From positions 1-64,000 of the forward strand of contig NZ_FOXM01000009.1 of assembly GCF_900115715.1 (NCBI RefSeq): DNA of 64,000 nt, written 5' to 3'. Source of the DNA: Geopseudomonas sagittaria. Lineage in GTDB: Bacteria > Pseudomonadota > Gammaproteobacteria > Pseudomonadales > Pseudomonadaceae. Shown here piece by piece: positions 18,404 through 27,541 of this stretch; the first letter of the stretch is position 1, and each line of letters opens with the position of its first letter. The notes beneath the pieces are model-generated. The model was not told where the DNA came from and did not search any database. It saw only the letters and a list, made by a program, of their open reading frames with translations. Both the position numbers and the translations under genes were made by a program.

Positions 18404-19309
18404 ATGAACCTCAAGCAGCTCGAATTCGCCATTGCCGTCGCCGAGGAAGGCAACTTCACCCGTGCTGCCGAGCGCTGCAACGTGGTGCAGTCGGCACTCA
18501 GCCACCAGATCGCCCGCCTGGAGGAGGAGCTGGGCACGCGCCTGTTCGAGCGCCGGCCACGGCAGGTGCTGGTGACAGCCGCCGGCGAGGCGCTGCTGGA
18601 GCAGGCGCGCCTGGCGGTGGAGGCCACGCGGCGGATTCCGGCGGCGGTCGCCGCGGTAGCCGGCGAGGTGCGCGGCAGCCTGACGGTCGGGATGATCTCT
18701 TCGCTCGACCTGTTCGACATCGTCCAACTGCTGGCGGCCTTCCACACCCGCTTCGCGCAGATCGACATCGCCCTGCGTCAGGAGCACAGCGAGATCCTGC
18801 TGGAGGCCGTGCGCAAGCGCAGCATCGATCTGGCGTTCATCGGGGTGCCGGCCAGCACGCTACTGGAGGGCGTCGAAAAACGCCTGCTGGCCGAAGAAGA
18901 GCTGGTCGCGGTCCTCCCCCCCGGCCACTCGCTGGCGGGCCGCGAGCGCCTGCATCTCGAGGAGATCCAGTATTTGCCGCTGGTCGACTTTCCCGCCGGC
19001 AGCAGCGCCCGCCAACAGACCGACGAGGCCTTCGCTGCCCTCGGCCTGCCCCACCGGGTTCGCTTCGAGATCAGCCACATTGACCTGATGGCGCGTTTCG
19101 TCCGCGGCGGCATGGCGATCGGACTCGCGCCCACCAGCACCGCCGCCACCTTTGACGGCCTGACGCGCATACCCGTCTGCGACGCGCCCAAGCGCAGGGT
19201 CTTCGCCATCTGGGCGAGTACGCCGACACCGGCGACCCGAGAGCTGCTGAGCGAGCTGGAAACGCTCCTGGCGCGAACCGGCCTCACGGCAGCACCAAGC
19301 ATCCCGTAG
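18404..19309 (+). CDS. LysR-family regulator, divergent from MFS transporter
   Basis: A 301-residue LysR regulator: MNLKQLEFAIAVAEEGNFTRAAE opens the winged helix-turn-helix, followed by a linker helix and effector domain. The ATG at 18404 gives the standard LysR N-terminus; the frame is open upstream but would run into the MFS gene. By family habit it should control the divergent transporter in response to a small molecule. Confidence 0.92.
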   Translation: MNLKQLEFAIAVAEEGNFTRAAERCNVVQSALSHQIARLEEELGTRLFERRPRQVLVTAAGEALLEQARLAVEATRRIPAAVAAVAGEVRGSLTVGMISSLDLFDIVQLLAAFHTRFAQIDIALRQEHSEILLEAVRKRSIDLAFIGVPASTLLEGVEKRLLAEEELVAVLPPGHSLAGRERLHLEEIQYLPLVDFPAGSSARQQTDEAFAALGLPHRVRFEISHIDLMARFVRGGMAIGLAPTSTAATFDGLTRIPVCDAPKRRVFAIWASTPTPATRELLSELETLLARTGLTAAPSIP

Positions 19310-19321
19310 ACCGACTGCAAC

Positions 19322-21010
19322 TCAGGCCGCCGTGCGCTTCTTCAACTCCTCGTCGCGCAGCTCCCGGCGCAGGATCTTGCCGACGTTGCTGGTCGGCAGA
19401 CTGTCGCGAAACTCCACCTGGCGCGGCAGCTTGTAGCCGGTGAGGTTGGCGCGCATGTGCGCCAGCACCTGCTCGGCGCTGAGCTCGGCGCCCGGCTTGC
19501 GCACCACGAACAGCTTGACCGCCTCGCCGGTCTTCTCGTCCGGCACGCCAATGGCGGCGCCGATCTGCACCCCCGGCAGGCTGGCCAGCACTTCCTCCAG
19601 CTCGTTGGGATACACGTTGAAGCCGGAGACCAGGATCATGTCCTTCTTGCGGTCGACGATGCGGATGTAGCCATCGGGCTGGATCACCGCGATGTCGCCG
19701 GTCTTCAGCCAGCCGTCGGCGTCCAGCACCTCGGCGGTGGCCTCCGCACGCTGCCAGTAGCCCTTCATCACCTGCGGCCCCTTGACGCACAGCTCGCCGG
19801 GTACGCCGAGGCCCAGATCGTTGCCGGCCTCGTCGATCACCTTGCACAGGGTCGATGGCACCGGAATGCCGATGGTTCCGGGCTGGTTGTGCTGGCGCGG
19901 GTTGACCGCCACCACCGGGCTGGTTTCGGTGAGGCCGTAGCCTTCGCAGATGGCGCAGCCGGTGATTTCCTTCCAGCGCTCGGCGCTGGTCTGCTGCAGG
20001 GCCATGCCGCCGGAGATGGTCAGTTTCAGCCCGGAGAAGTCGAGACGGCGGAACGCCTCGTTGTTGCACAGGGCGACGAACAGGGTGTTGAGGCCGACAA
20101 AGCCGTTGAACCGCCACCTGGCCATTTCGCCGACCATCGCCGGCAGGTCGCGCGGGTTGGTGATCAGCACGTTGTGGTTGCCCATCAGCATCATCGCCAT
20201 GCAGTGAAAGGTGAAGGCGTAGATGTGGTACAGCGGCAGCGGCGTGATCAGCACCTCGCAGCCCTCGCCGAGGTTGTCGGCCATCAGCGCCTGGCACTGC
20301 AGCATGTTGGCGATCAGGTTGCGGTGGGTGAGCATGGCGCCCTTGGCCACCCCGGTGGTGCCGCCGGTGTACTGCAGCACCGCCACCTCGCCGGGCTGCG
20401 GCGCGGCTTCGCGCAGCGGCCGGCCACGGCCGCGCGCCAGCACTTCGGTGAACTTCACCGCCTGCGGCAGGTGGTAGGCCGGCACCAGCTTCTTCACGTA
20501 GCGCACCACCGCGTTGACCAGCCAGCGCCTGAGCGGCGGCAGCAGGTCGCCGACCTCGGTGACGATCACCCGGCGCACGCCGGTATGCGGCAGCACCTCC
20601 TCGGCCAGGTGCGCCATGTTGGCCAGACAGACGAGGGCCTTGGCGCCGGAGTCGTTGAACTGGTGCTCCATCTCCCGCGCGGTGTACAGCGGGTTGGTGT
20701 TGACCACCACCAGCCCCGCGCGCAGGGCGCCGAACATGGCGATGGGAAACTGGATCAGGTTGGGCAACTGGATGGCGATGCGATCGCCGGGGGCCAGATC
20801 GGTGTGCTCCTGCAGCCAGGCGGCGAAGGCACCGGACAGTTCATAGAGTTCGCCGTAGCTGAGGGTGCGGCCGAGGTTGCTGAAGGCCGGCTTGTCGGCA
20901 AAGCGCTGACAGGATTCGCGCAGCACCGCGAGGATGTGCGGATAGCGGTCGGGATCGATCTCGGCTGCGACGCCTGCCGGGTACTTGTCCGTCCAGAAGT
21001 TTTCGGTCAT
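19322..21010 (-). CDS. fadD: Long-chain fatty acid-CoA ligase
   Basis: A 562-residue ANL-superfamily ligase that activates long-chain fatty acids to acyl-CoA using ATP at the inner membrane. Motifs are YTGGTTGVAKG near 214-224 (P-loop), EGYGLTETSP (adenylation), GWLKTGDIA and DRKKDMILVSGFNVYPNE, and the catalytic Lys in NVGKILRR near the end. The length and the start MTENFWTDKYP fit Pseudomonas FadD1/FadD2. GGGGGAG precedes the ATG. P. aeruginosa has two tandem fadD genes here as I recall; only one is present in this window. It is divergent from phaJ. Confidence 0.94.
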   Translation of the reverse strand: MTENFWTDKYPAGVAAEIDPDRYPHILAVLRESCQRFADKPAFSNLGRTLSYGELYELSGAFAAWLQEHTDLAPGDRIAIQLPNLIQFPIAMFGALRAGLVVVNTNPLYTAREMEHQFNDSGAKALVCLANMAHLAEEVLPHTGVRRVIVTEVGDLLPPLRRWLVNAVVRYVKKLVPAYHLPQAVKFTEVLARGRGRPLREAAPQPGEVAVLQYTGGTTGVAKGAMLTHRNLIANMLQCQALMADNLGEGCEVLITPLPLYHIYAFTFHCMAMMLMGNHNVLITNPRDLPAMVGEMARWRFNGFVGLNTLFVALCNNEAFRRLDFSGLKLTISGGMALQQTSAERWKEITGCAICEGYGLTETSPVVAVNPRQHNQPGTIGIPVPSTLCKVIDEAGNDLGLGVPGELCVKGPQVMKGYWQRAEATAEVLDADGWLKTGDIAVIQPDGYIRIVDRKKDMILVSGFNVYPNELEEVLASLPGVQIGAAIGVPDEKTGEAVKLFVVRKPGAELSAEQVLAHMRANLTGYKLPRQVEFRDSLPTSNVGKILRRELRDEELKKRTAA

Positions 21011-21360
21011 CGCGACTCCCCCGAGCGACTGCGCCTGTCGACCGCAGCGGGAACACGAGTCCGCGCTCCCTCGCCTGCCGTGGCGCTTTGTTATGTATGG
21101 CCCGCACCGGCGCGCATCGCAAGCAGCGCGGGCCCGGCGGGTGCCGGTCGAGGATAACAGCTCCCCGCCAGCGCCAACCAGCGGCGGGCCGGGCCGCAGG
21201 GGAAGTCGGTCACAGCTTGCACTGCCTGGCCGGCCCCAGCACCCGATGTAGCGGTCGTCAGCAGCGAGTCTGTACCGTATCCTGCCAGCCGTTCGCCCCG
21301 GGCAGGACTCGCTGCCCCCAGACACGCGAACGCTAGCCACTCGATGAGCCAGGAGAATCC
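21011..21360. other. Divergent promoter region between fadD and phaJ
   Basis: This 350-base GC-rich gap must hold the promoters of both divergent genes. I looked for a PsrA-type site (GAAAC-N4-GTTTC) and saw none. A weak minus-strand promoter candidate (TTGCGA, 17 bases, CATACA) precedes fadD. No small ORF or RNA is supported. Confidence 0.5.
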
Positions 21361-21831
21361 ATGAGTCTGGTAGAAAACACCCCCTACGCTGAACTGCAGG
21401 TCGGCCAGAAGGCCACCTATCAGCGCACCGTGGAAGAGCGCGACATCCAGCTGTTCGCCGAGGTTTCCGGCGACCGCAATCCGGTGCATCTGGATGCCGA
21501 ATACGCCGCCACCACCCAGTTCAAGGAGCGCATCGCCCACGGCATGCTCACCGGTGCGCTGATCAGCGCGGCCATCGCCTGCACCCTGCCCGGGCCGGGC
21601 ACCATCTACCTCGGCCAGAACCTGCGCTTCACCCGCCCGGTGAAGCTCGGCGACGCGCTGACCGTGGAGCTGGAAGTGCTGGAGAAGCTGCCGAAGAACC
21701 GCGTGCGCATCGCCACCCGGGTACTCAACCAGCAGGGCAAGGCCGTGGTGGATGGCGAGGCCGAGGTCATGGCGCCGCAGGACAAGCTGAGCATCGCCCT
21801 GACCGAACTGCCGCCGATCAGCGTGGGCTGA
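21361..21831 (+). CDS. phaJ: (R)-specific enoyl-CoA hydratase, PhaJ/MaoC family
   Basis: A 156-residue single hot-dog MaoC-type hydratase. The signature FAEVSGDRNPVHLD carries the catalytic Asp (38) and His (43). PhaJ enzymes convert enoyl-CoA from beta-oxidation to (R)-3-hydroxyacyl-CoA, the precursor of polyhydroxyalkanoate. The sequence and length fit Pseudomonas PhaJ1. AGGAG lies 6 bases before the ATG. Being divergent from fadD places it in fatty acid metabolism. Confidence 0.92.
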   Translation: MSLVENTPYAELQVGQKATYQRTVEERDIQLFAEVSGDRNPVHLDAEYAATTQFKERIAHGMLTGALISAAIACTLPGPGTIYLGQNLRFTRPVKLGDALTVELEVLEKLPKNRVRIATRVLNQQGKAVVDGEAEVMAPQDKLSIALTELPPISVG

Positions 21832-21850
21832 ACCCGCTACGGCAGACACG

Positions 21851-21876
21851 ACAACGCCCGCAATTGCGGGCGTTGT
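21851..21876 (+). terminator. Palindromic hairpin after phaJ
   Basis: A perfect 26-base palindrome (half-site ACAACGCCCGCAA) starts 19 bases after the phaJ stop. There is no T run after it, so it is either a weak terminator or a transcript-stabilising hairpin. Confidence 0.6.
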
Positions 21877-21899
21877 GCCGTTCAGGGACTTTCTGCAGG

Positions 21900-21929
21900 C
21901 AAAAAAATAGGCGACCGAAGTCGCCTTAA
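21900..21929 (-). terminator. Rho-independent terminator of the CcoM-like gene
   Basis: On the minus strand a 7-bp stem (AGGCGAC with GTCGCCT, 21909-21926) with a UUCG-type tetraloop is followed by seven T. It is 37 bases beyond the small gene at 21966. The core GGCGACCGAAGTCGCC is identical to the terminator at 36852. Confidence 0.9.
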
Positions 21930-21965
21930 ATGCCTTGCGTGCTCGTGTATCGGGAAGGATCGGCG

Positions 21966-22082
21966 CTACTTCTTGCTGCCTTTCTGTGCGTCCTTCCAGA
22001 CGAAATATCCAAAACCTCCCAAGAAGCCGGCAGTCAACACCACGATTACGATGCCTGCGATTACTACTTCATCCATAAACAT
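21966..22082 (-). CDS. ccoM: CcoM-like small subunit of cbb3 cytochrome oxidase
   Basis: A 38-residue protein with a single transmembrane helix (about residues 6-27) followed by YFVWKDAQKGSKK. This matches the layout and wording I remember for CcoM, the small subunit needed for assembly and stability of cbb3 oxidase in P. stutzeri (short N-terminus, VVIAG start of the helix, GFGYF-WKD exit, basic tail). GGAGA lies 8 bases before the ATG. It has its own terminator, and upstream a one-mismatch Anr/FNR box spaced correctly from a -10, which fits a microaerobic oxidase subunit. The main cco operon is not in the window. The assignment rests on memory of a very short sequence. Confidence 0.78.
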   Translation of the reverse strand: MFMDEVVIAGIVIVVLTAGFLGGFGYFVWKDAQKGSKK

Positions 22083-22117
22083 GGTTTGTTTCTCCGCGCT
22101 GTCTTGCTGTTGGAGCC

Positions 22118-22123
22118 AGAATA
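22118..22123 (-). promoter_or_regulatory. -10 element of Anr-dependent promoter
   Basis: TATTCT on the minus strand, 28 bases from the centre of the Anr box at 22145-22158. That is the class II activator spacing (box near -41.5) and predicts a transcript start near 22111, about 29 bases upstream of the ccoM-like ATG. Confidence 0.6.
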
Positions 22124-22144
22124 CCCATGCGCTCGGCCGGGAAA

Positions 22145-22158
22145 TTGACCCGGATCAA
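22145..22158 (-). promoter_or_regulatory. Anr/FNR box upstream of ccoM-like gene
   Basis: The minus strand reads TTGATCCGGGTCAA, which differs from TTGAT-N4-ATCAA at one position. Anr is the oxygen-sensing FNR homologue of Pseudomonas that switches on high-affinity oxidases at low oxygen. Confidence 0.72.
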
Positions 22159-22344
22159 CAGGCACCCACGACCTTGCCGGCGAAGGCAGGCAAATCCTGA
22201 CGCAGATCAACGGAAGCACGGGCTGGCGAACGCGGCAGCCTCCGCCGATGATGGGCGCGTGCGCGCACGCCCCTGCACAGGCGGGTCGATAACGGTCATG
22301 GACGGCGCGGCGCGTCCAGGGCGGACACCGGCCGGCGAGCGGGC

Positions 22345-22506
22345 TCAGCGCTTCTTCGGCTTGCCGCGGGCCTTGCTCTTCTTCTTCGCGGTCAGCGGCA
22401 GCGCCTGCTCGAACGCCTGGCGCATGTCCTGCAGGCGCTTCTCGTGCAGGTCGTGGATGCGCCGCTCGCGCTCGGCGGCGAAGTCGACCAGGGTTTCGTC
22501 ACTCAT
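22345..22506 (-). CDS. Small basic protein of unknown function, divergent from rapA
   Basis: A 53-residue protein with an acidic start (MSDETLVDFAAERERR), a charged central helix likely to form a coiled coil, and a Lys/Arg-rich tail (KKKSKARGKPKKR). AGGAG lies 7 bases before the ATG and the codon use is normal for the genome, so it is probably real. The basic tail suggests nucleic-acid binding. It is divergent from rapA with 167 bases between; a small hypothetical gene occupies this place in P. aeruginosa as I recall. Confidence 0.72.
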   Translation of the reverse strand: MSDETLVDFAAERERRIHDLHEKRLQDMRQAFEQALPLTAKKKSKARGKPKKR

Positions 22507-22673
22507 GGCAGCGCTCCTGCGGCGGTGGATGGACTGGGCGGGCGACGGAGACTCCGTCGGTCATTCCATGATGCGCAGTTGCGCCGGCCATGACCAGCCC
22601 GCGGTTGTCTTTGGCCTGCCCGGCACGCTTCCGCTAAAATGCCGCATTCATCTTTTCGTGTCTGGAGACATGC

Positions 22674-25523
22674 ATGGCGCAGTATCAACCGGGGCAACGC
22701 TGGATCAGTGACAGCGAGGCGGAGCTGGGGCTGGGAACCATCCTCGCGCAGGACGGCCGACTCCTCACCGTTCTCTATCCGGCGACCGGCGATACCCGGC
22801 AGTACGCGCTGCGCAATGCACCGCTGACCCGCGTGCGTTTCTCGCCCGGCGACGAGATCACCCACTTCGAGGGCTGGAAGCTGACCGTGCAGGAAGTCGA
22901 GGACGTCGACGGCCTGCTGGTCTACCACGGCCTCAACGGCGAGCACGAAGCCCGCACCCTGCCGGAAACCCAGCTGTCCAACTTCATCCAGTTCCGCCTG
23001 GCCAGCGACCGCCTGTTCGCCGGGCAGATCGACCCGCTGCCGTGGTTCGCCCTGCGCTACCAGAGCCTCGAGCACAGCAGCCGCCTGCAGCAGTCCTCGC
23101 TGTGGGGCCTGTCCGGCGCCCGCGCTCAGCCGATCGCCCACCAGCTGCACATCGCCCGCGAAGTCGCCGACCGCGCCAGCCCGCGCGTGTTGCTGGCCGA
23201 CGAGGTGGGGCTGGGCAAGACCATCGAGGCCGGCCTGATCCTGCACCGCCAGCTGCTGTCCGGCCGCGCCCGCCGCGCGCTGATCCTGGTACCGGAAAAC
23301 CTCCAGCACCAGTGGCTGGTGGAAATGCGCCGGCGCTTCAACCTGCAGGTCGCCCTGTTCGACGCCGAGCGCTTCATCGAGAGCGACGCCGACAATCCGT
23401 TCGAGGACTGCCAGCTGGCGCTGGTCGCCCTCGACTGGCTGCGCGAGGACGTGCGCGCCCAGCAGGCCGTGCTCGACGCCGAGTGGGACCTGCTGGTGGT
23501 CGACGAAGCCCACCATCTGGTCTGGCATCCGGAAGGCGCCAGCGCCGAATACCGCCTGGTCGAGGAGCTGGCCGCCAACATCGCCGGCGTCCTGCTGCTC
23601 ACCGCCACCCCCGAACAGCTCGGCCTGGAAAGCCACTTCGCCCGCCTGCGCCTGCTCGACCCGGACCGCTTCCACGACCTGGAGACCTTCCGCGCCGAGA
23701 GCGCCCAGTACCAGCCGGTGGCCGAAGCCGTGCAGGAGCTGCTCGACCACGGCAAGCTGTCCAGCGCGGCGCGCGCGGCGATCCACGGCTTCCTCGGCAA
23801 CCAGGGCGACGAGCTGCTGGCCAGCGTCGAGGCCGGCGACGAGGAAGCGCGCGCACGCCTGGTCCGCGAGCTGCTCGACCGCCACGGCACCGGCCGCGTG
23901 CTGTTTCGCAACACCCGCGCCGCGGTGCAGGGCTTCCCCGAGCGCCAGCTGCACCCCTACCCGCTGCCCAGCCCGGCCGAGTACCTGGAGCTGCCGGTCG
24001 GCGAGCATGCCGACCTCTACCCGGAAGTCGGCTATCAGGCGCAGCAGGAGGACGAGAGCGACGACAGCCAGCGCTGGTGGCGCTTCGACCCGCGCGTCGA
24101 GTGGCTGATCGACACCCTGAAGATGCTCAAGAAGGTCAAGGTACTGGTGATCTGCGCCCACGCCGAGACTGCCCTCGACCTGGAGGAGGCGCTGCGCGTG
24201 CGCTCCGGCATCCCGGCCACGGTGTTCCACGAAGGCATGAGCATCCTCGAGCGCGACCGCGCCGCCGCCTACTTCGCCGACGAGGAATTCGGCGCCCAGG
24301 TGCTGATCTGCTCGGAAATCGGCAGCGAGGGCCGCAACTTCCAGTTTGCCCACCACCTGGCGCTGTTCGACCTGCCGGCCCACCCGGACCTGCTCGAGCA
24401 GCGCATCGGCCGCCTCGACCGCATCGGCCAGCAGCACACCATCCAGCTGCACGTGCCCTACCTGGAAAACAGCGCCCAGGAGCGCCTGTTCCAGTGGTAC
24501 CACCAGGCGCTGAACGCCTTCCTCAACACCTGCCCGACCGGCAACGCCCTGCAGCACCAGTTCGGCCCGCGCCTGCTGCCGCTGCTCGAGGCCGGCGACG
24601 ACGGCGAGTGGGCGCAGCTGCTCGGCGAAGGCCAGGCGGCCCGCGAAAGCCTGGAAACCGAGCTGCACAGCGGCCGTGACCGCCTGCTCGAACTCAACTC
24701 CGGCGGCGCCGGCGAAGGCGAGGCGCTGGTCGAGGCGATCCTCGAACAGGACGACGAGTTCGCCCTGCCGATCTACATGGAAGCGCTGTTCAACGCCTTC
24801 GGCATCGAAAGCGAGGACCATTCGGAAAACGCGCTGATCCTCAAGCCCAGCGAGAAGATGCTCGACGCCGGCTTCCCGCTCGGCGACGACGAGGGCGTCA
24901 CCGTCACCTACGACCGCAACCTGGCGCTGGCCCGCGAGGACATGCAGTTCCTCACCTGGGAGCACCCGATGGTGCAGGGCGGCATGGACCTGGTGATCTC
25001 CGGCTCGATGGGCAACACCTCGGTGGCGCTGATCAAGAACAAGGCGCTGAAGCCCGGCACCGTGCTGCTCGAACTGCTCTACGTCGGCGAGGTGGTGGCG
25101 CCGCGCGCCCTGCAGCTCGGCCGTTACCTGCCGCCGGCCGCGCTGCGCTGCCTGCTCGACGCCAACGGCAACGACATGGCCTCGCGGGTCAGCTTCGAGA
25201 CCCTGCACGACCAGCTGGAGAGCGTGCCGCGCTCGAGCGCCAACAAGTTCGTCCAGGCCCAGCGCGATCAGTTGAGCAAGCTGATCGCCATCGGCGAAAG
25301 CAAGGCGGCCCCCCGCCATGCCGAGCGCGTCGCCGAGGCCGCACGCCGCTTCGCCGCCGAGCAGGACGAGGCGCTGGCGCGCCTGGAAGCCCTGCGCGCG
25401 GTCAACCCCAGCGTGCGCGACAGCGAGCTGGACAGCCTGCGCCAGCAACGCGAACAGGGCCTGGCCCTGCTGGAGAAGGCCGCTCTGCGCCTGGAAGCGA
25501 TCCGCGTGCTGGTCGCCGGCTGA
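22674..25523 (+). CDS. rapA: RNA polymerase-associated ATPase RapA (HepA)
   Basis: A 949-residue Swi2/Snf2 ATPase that binds RNA polymerase and recycles it after transcription. The N-terminal Tudor-like part ([17 protein letters not shown]) is followed by Walker [10 protein letters not shown] near 179-187, motif II VVDEAHH, and motif [13 protein letters not shown], then the RapA C-terminal domain. The length matches the family. A tandem ATG four bases upstream is out of frame; GGAG precedes the start. Confidence 0.96.
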   Translation: MAQYQPGQRWISDSEAELGLGTILAQDGRLLTVLYPATGDTRQYALRNAPLTRVRFSPGDEITHFEGWKLTVQEVEDVDGLLVYHGLNGEHEARTLPETQLSNFIQFRLASDRLFAGQIDPLPWFALRYQSLEHSSRLQQSSLWGLSGARAQPIAHQLHIAREVADRASPRVLLADEVGLGKTIEAGLILHRQLLSGRARRALILVPENLQHQWLVEMRRRFNLQVALFDAERFIESDADNPFEDCQLALVALDWLREDVRAQQAVLDAEWDLLVVDEAHHLVWHPEGASAEYRLVEELAANIAGVLLLTATPEQLGLESHFARLRLLDPDRFHDLETFRAESAQYQPVAEAVQELLDHGKLSSAARAAIHGFLGNQGDELLASVEAGDEEARARLVRELLDRHGTGRVLFRNTRAAVQGFPERQLHPYPLPSPAEYLELPVGEHADLYPEVGYQAQQEDESDDSQRWWRFDPRVEWLIDTLKMLKKVKVLVICAHAETALDLEEALRVRSGIPATVFHEGMSILERDRAAAYFADEEFGAQVLICSEIGSEGRNFQFAHHLALFDLPAHPDLLEQRIGRLDRIGQQHTIQLHVPYLENSAQERLFQWYHQALNAFLNTCPTGNALQHQFGPRLLPLLEAGDDGEWAQLLGEGQAARESLETELHSGRDRLLELNSGGAGEGEALVEAILEQDDEFALPIYMEALFNAFGIESEDHSENALILKPSEKMLDAGFPLGDDEGVTVTYDRNLALAREDMQFLTWEHPMVQGGMDLVISGSMGNTSVALIKNKALKPGTVLLELLYVGEVVAPRALQLGRYLPPAALRCLLDANGNDMASRVSFETLHDQLESVPRSSANKFVQAQRDQLSKLIAIGESKAAPRHAERVAEAARRFAAEQDEALARLEALRAVNPSVRDSELDSLRQQREQGLALLEKAALRLEAIRVLVAG

Positions 25524-25538
25524 GCGCCACGTTCATCC

Positions 25539-25622
25539 TGTGGGAGGCCCGACCTCGGGGCGAAGCTCTTCGCTCCGTGGCGGGCCTGCGGCCCGTAGTG
25601 CCGCGAGGTCGCGCCTCCCACA
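25539..25622. repeat. 84-bp dispersed palindromic repeat, copy 1
   Basis: Imperfect inverted terminal arms TGTGGGAGGCCCGACCTCG and CGAGGTCGCGCCTCCCACA enclose a GC-rich centre with the self-complementary GGGCCTGCGGCCC. The reverse complement of the whole unit recurs at 50508-50591. It lies just after rapA in the gap before hyi. This is a REP-like, non-coding Pseudomonas intergenic element. Confidence 0.85.
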
Positions 25623-25683
25623 ACCCACCCTCAAGATCGTCCCTTCGGCGCAGCGCCGCAGGGTGGGCAACGACCGTGAGGTC

Positions 25684-26472
25684 TTATATCCCTGCAGACC
25701 GCCACTGCGCCAGCCAGCCCAGGCTGGCTGCGCTACCCACTTCCCCCGGTTTGTACTCGGCACCCAGCCAGCCGGCGTAGCCGCTCGCCCGCAGCGCCGC
25801 CAGCGCCGCCGCGAAGTCCACCTGCCCGCAGCCCGGCGCGCCGCGTCCCGGGCAGTCGGCGAACTGCACGTGACCGATGTGACCGGCCAGCGCGGCGATG
25901 CAGGCCGGCAGATCCAGGCCCTGGCGCGCCATGTGGTAGAGGTCCAGCTGCGCGGCGAAGTTGGGGTGGTCGACCGCCGCGATCAGCCCGAGCAGATCCT
26001 GCGGGGTGTTGATCAGGAAACCCGGCATGTCCAGCGGGTTGATCGCCTCGGCCAGCACCTTGACGCCCAGCGGCGCGAAGGCCTCGGCCGCGCGCCGCAG
26101 GTTGCCGACCAGGGTGGCCAGCGCCGCCTCGCGCGCCACGCCCTCGGCCAGCCGTCCGGGCAGCACGTTGACACACTGCGGCTGCAGCACCTGCGCATAG
26201 GCCAGCGCCTGCGCCAGCGCCGCAGCGAACTCGGCCTGGCGCTGCGGCACCGCGGCCAGCCCCGGCCCGCCGCTCATCAGGTCGCCGGCCGGCAGATTGA
26301 TCAGCACCAGCGGCAGGCCGGCGCGCTGCAGCGCCGCGTGCAACTGCTCGGCCGGCAGCTCGTAGGGAAACTGGATCTCCACCCCGGCGAAACCGGCATC
26401 CGCCGCCGCCGGGATGCGCTCGAGCAGCGGCAGTTCGGTGAACAGCATCGACAGGTTGGCGGCGAGCTTCAT
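25684..26472 (-). CDS. hyi: Hydroxypyruvate isomerase
   Basis: A 262-residue TIM-barrel protein of the xylose isomerase-like AP endonuclease 2 family. MKLAANLSMLFTELPLLERI is the typical Hyi start, and the barrel carries LAEAINPLDMPG and DLYHMARQG, which supply metal-binding Glu and Asp. It interconverts hydroxypyruvate and tartronate semialdehyde in glyoxylate metabolism. Its ATG overlaps the stop of the reductase gene upstream by four bases (ATGA), so they are translationally coupled. The glyoxylate carboligase gene usually nearby is absent. Confidence 0.88.
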   Translation of the reverse strand: MKLAANLSMLFTELPLLERIPAAADAGFAGVEIQFPYELPAEQLHAALQRAGLPLVLINLPAGDLMSGGPGLAAVPQRQAEFAAALAQALAYAQVLQPQCVNVLPGRLAEGVAREAALATLVGNLRRAAEAFAPLGVKVLAEAINPLDMPGFLINTPQDLLGLIAAVDHPNFAAQLDLYHMARQGLDLPACIAALAGHIGHVQFADCPGRGAPGCGQVDFAAALAALRASGYAGWLGAEYKPGEVGSAASLGWLAQWRSAGI

Positions 26473-27362
26473 GCCTCACCCTCCTGGCGGAACAGCTCGA
26501 CCAGGGTCGCCGGGTCGCGCTCAAGGTTGCCCTGGCTGCCGTGCAGGCGCATCAGCTGGGCGGCCAGACCGCTCATCGGCGTGGCAGAGCCCTGCTCGCG
26601 GGACAACTTCACTGCAGTGTCGAGGTCCTTGAGCAGGGTGCGCACGTGCCACTTGACCGGCTCGAAGCGGCTCGTGGCCATCTGCGGGGCGAGGATCTGC
26701 AACGGTTTCGAGTCGGCGAAGCCGCCGGCCAGCGCCGGGGCCAGCAGGCTGGCGTCCACCCCGGCCTGTTCGGCCAGCGCCACCACCTCGGCGATCACCA
26801 GCGCATTGCAGGCGACGATCATCTGGTTGCACACCTTGGTCACCTGGCCGGCGCCGACCTCGCCCATGCGCGTCAGGCGCTGGCCGAGGTGGGCGAGGAT
26901 CGGCCGCAGGCGCTCGATGTCGTCCGCCGCGCCGCCGGCCATGATCGCCAGGCTGCCCGCCTCGGCGCCCGGCGTGCCGCCGGACACCGGAGCATCCACC
27001 CAGCGCATGCCGCAGCGCTCCTCCAGCTCGATGGCCATCTCGCGGGTGGCGCCCGGCTCGCAGCTGGAGAAATCGACCAGCAACTGGCCCGGCAGACCCT
27101 GCTCGACGATGCCACCGGGGCCGAACACCACCTCGCGGACCGCCGCGGTATCGGCCAGGCAGAGCATGACGATGTCGGCCTCGAGGCACAGGTCGCCAGG
27201 ATGGTTGACCACCTGGGCGCCGGCATCCACCAGCGTCTCGCACTTGGCCGGGTTGCGGTTCCACACGCTCAGGGGGAAGCCGGCCGCCAGCAGGCGGCGG
27301 CTCATCGGCAGGCCCATCAGGCCGATGCCGGCAAAGGCCAGGGCGGGCAAGGTATCGCTCAT
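26469..27362 (-). CDS. glxR: 2-hydroxy-3-oxopropionate (tartronate semialdehyde) reductase
   Basis: A 297-residue beta-hydroxyacid dehydrogenase. The Rossmann motif GIGLMGLPMS is near residues 12-21, then the substrate loop DAPVSGGTPGAEAGSL and the catalytic Lys region GAGQVTKVCNQ. It reduces tartronate semialdehyde to glycerate with NAD(P)H; 3-hydroxyisobutyrate dehydrogenase is an alternative, but the coupling to hyi favours GlxR. The ATG at 27362 is used because GGAG lies 6 bases upstream; that GGAG abuts an earlier ATG at 27368. Confidence 0.86.
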   Translation of the reverse strand: MSDTLPALAFAGIGLMGLPMSRRLLAAGFPLSVWNRNPAKCETLVDAGAQVVNHPGDLCLEADIVMLCLADTAAVREVVFGPGGIVEQGLPGQLLVDFSSCEPGATREMAIELEERCGMRWVDAPVSGGTPGAEAGSLAIMAGGAADDIERLRPILAHLGQRLTRMGEVGAGQVTKVCNQMIVACNALVIAEVVALAEQAGVDASLLAPALAGGFADSKPLQILAPQMATSRFEPVKWHVRTLLKDLDTAVKLSREQGSATPMSGLAAQLMRLHGSQGNLERDPATLVELFRQEGEA

Positions 27363-27493
27363 GTCCATCTCCGCAACGGGGGGAAAACGCCATCTTAGCA
27401 ACAGATGGCCCGGCGACCGATTGGCCTTGCGGCCGATCCGCGCGGCGACGCTCGCGCACCGGCAAAAGGCGCGCAAAGCCGCGCGCTTGCCCC

Positions 27494-27499
27494 TATAAT
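27494..27499 (+). promoter_or_regulatory. Consensus -10 before the ABC transporter operon
   Basis: A perfect TATAAT 43 bases upstream of the binding-protein start codon. The -35 region is weak, which suggests activator help. Confidence 0.45.
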
Positions 27500-27541
27500 T
27501 CCGCCCCCCGAATGTTTCCGCTATTGAACCGGAGATTCACC

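Noticed and set aside
21011-21360. PsrA or FadR operator in the fadD-phaJ gap
   Set aside because: No GAAAC-N4-GTTTC-like site could be found by eye.
22503-25448. Long minus-strand open frame opposite rapA
   Set aside because: Antisense shadow of RapA with low-complexity composition; the real minus-strand gene nearby is the short one at 22345-22506.
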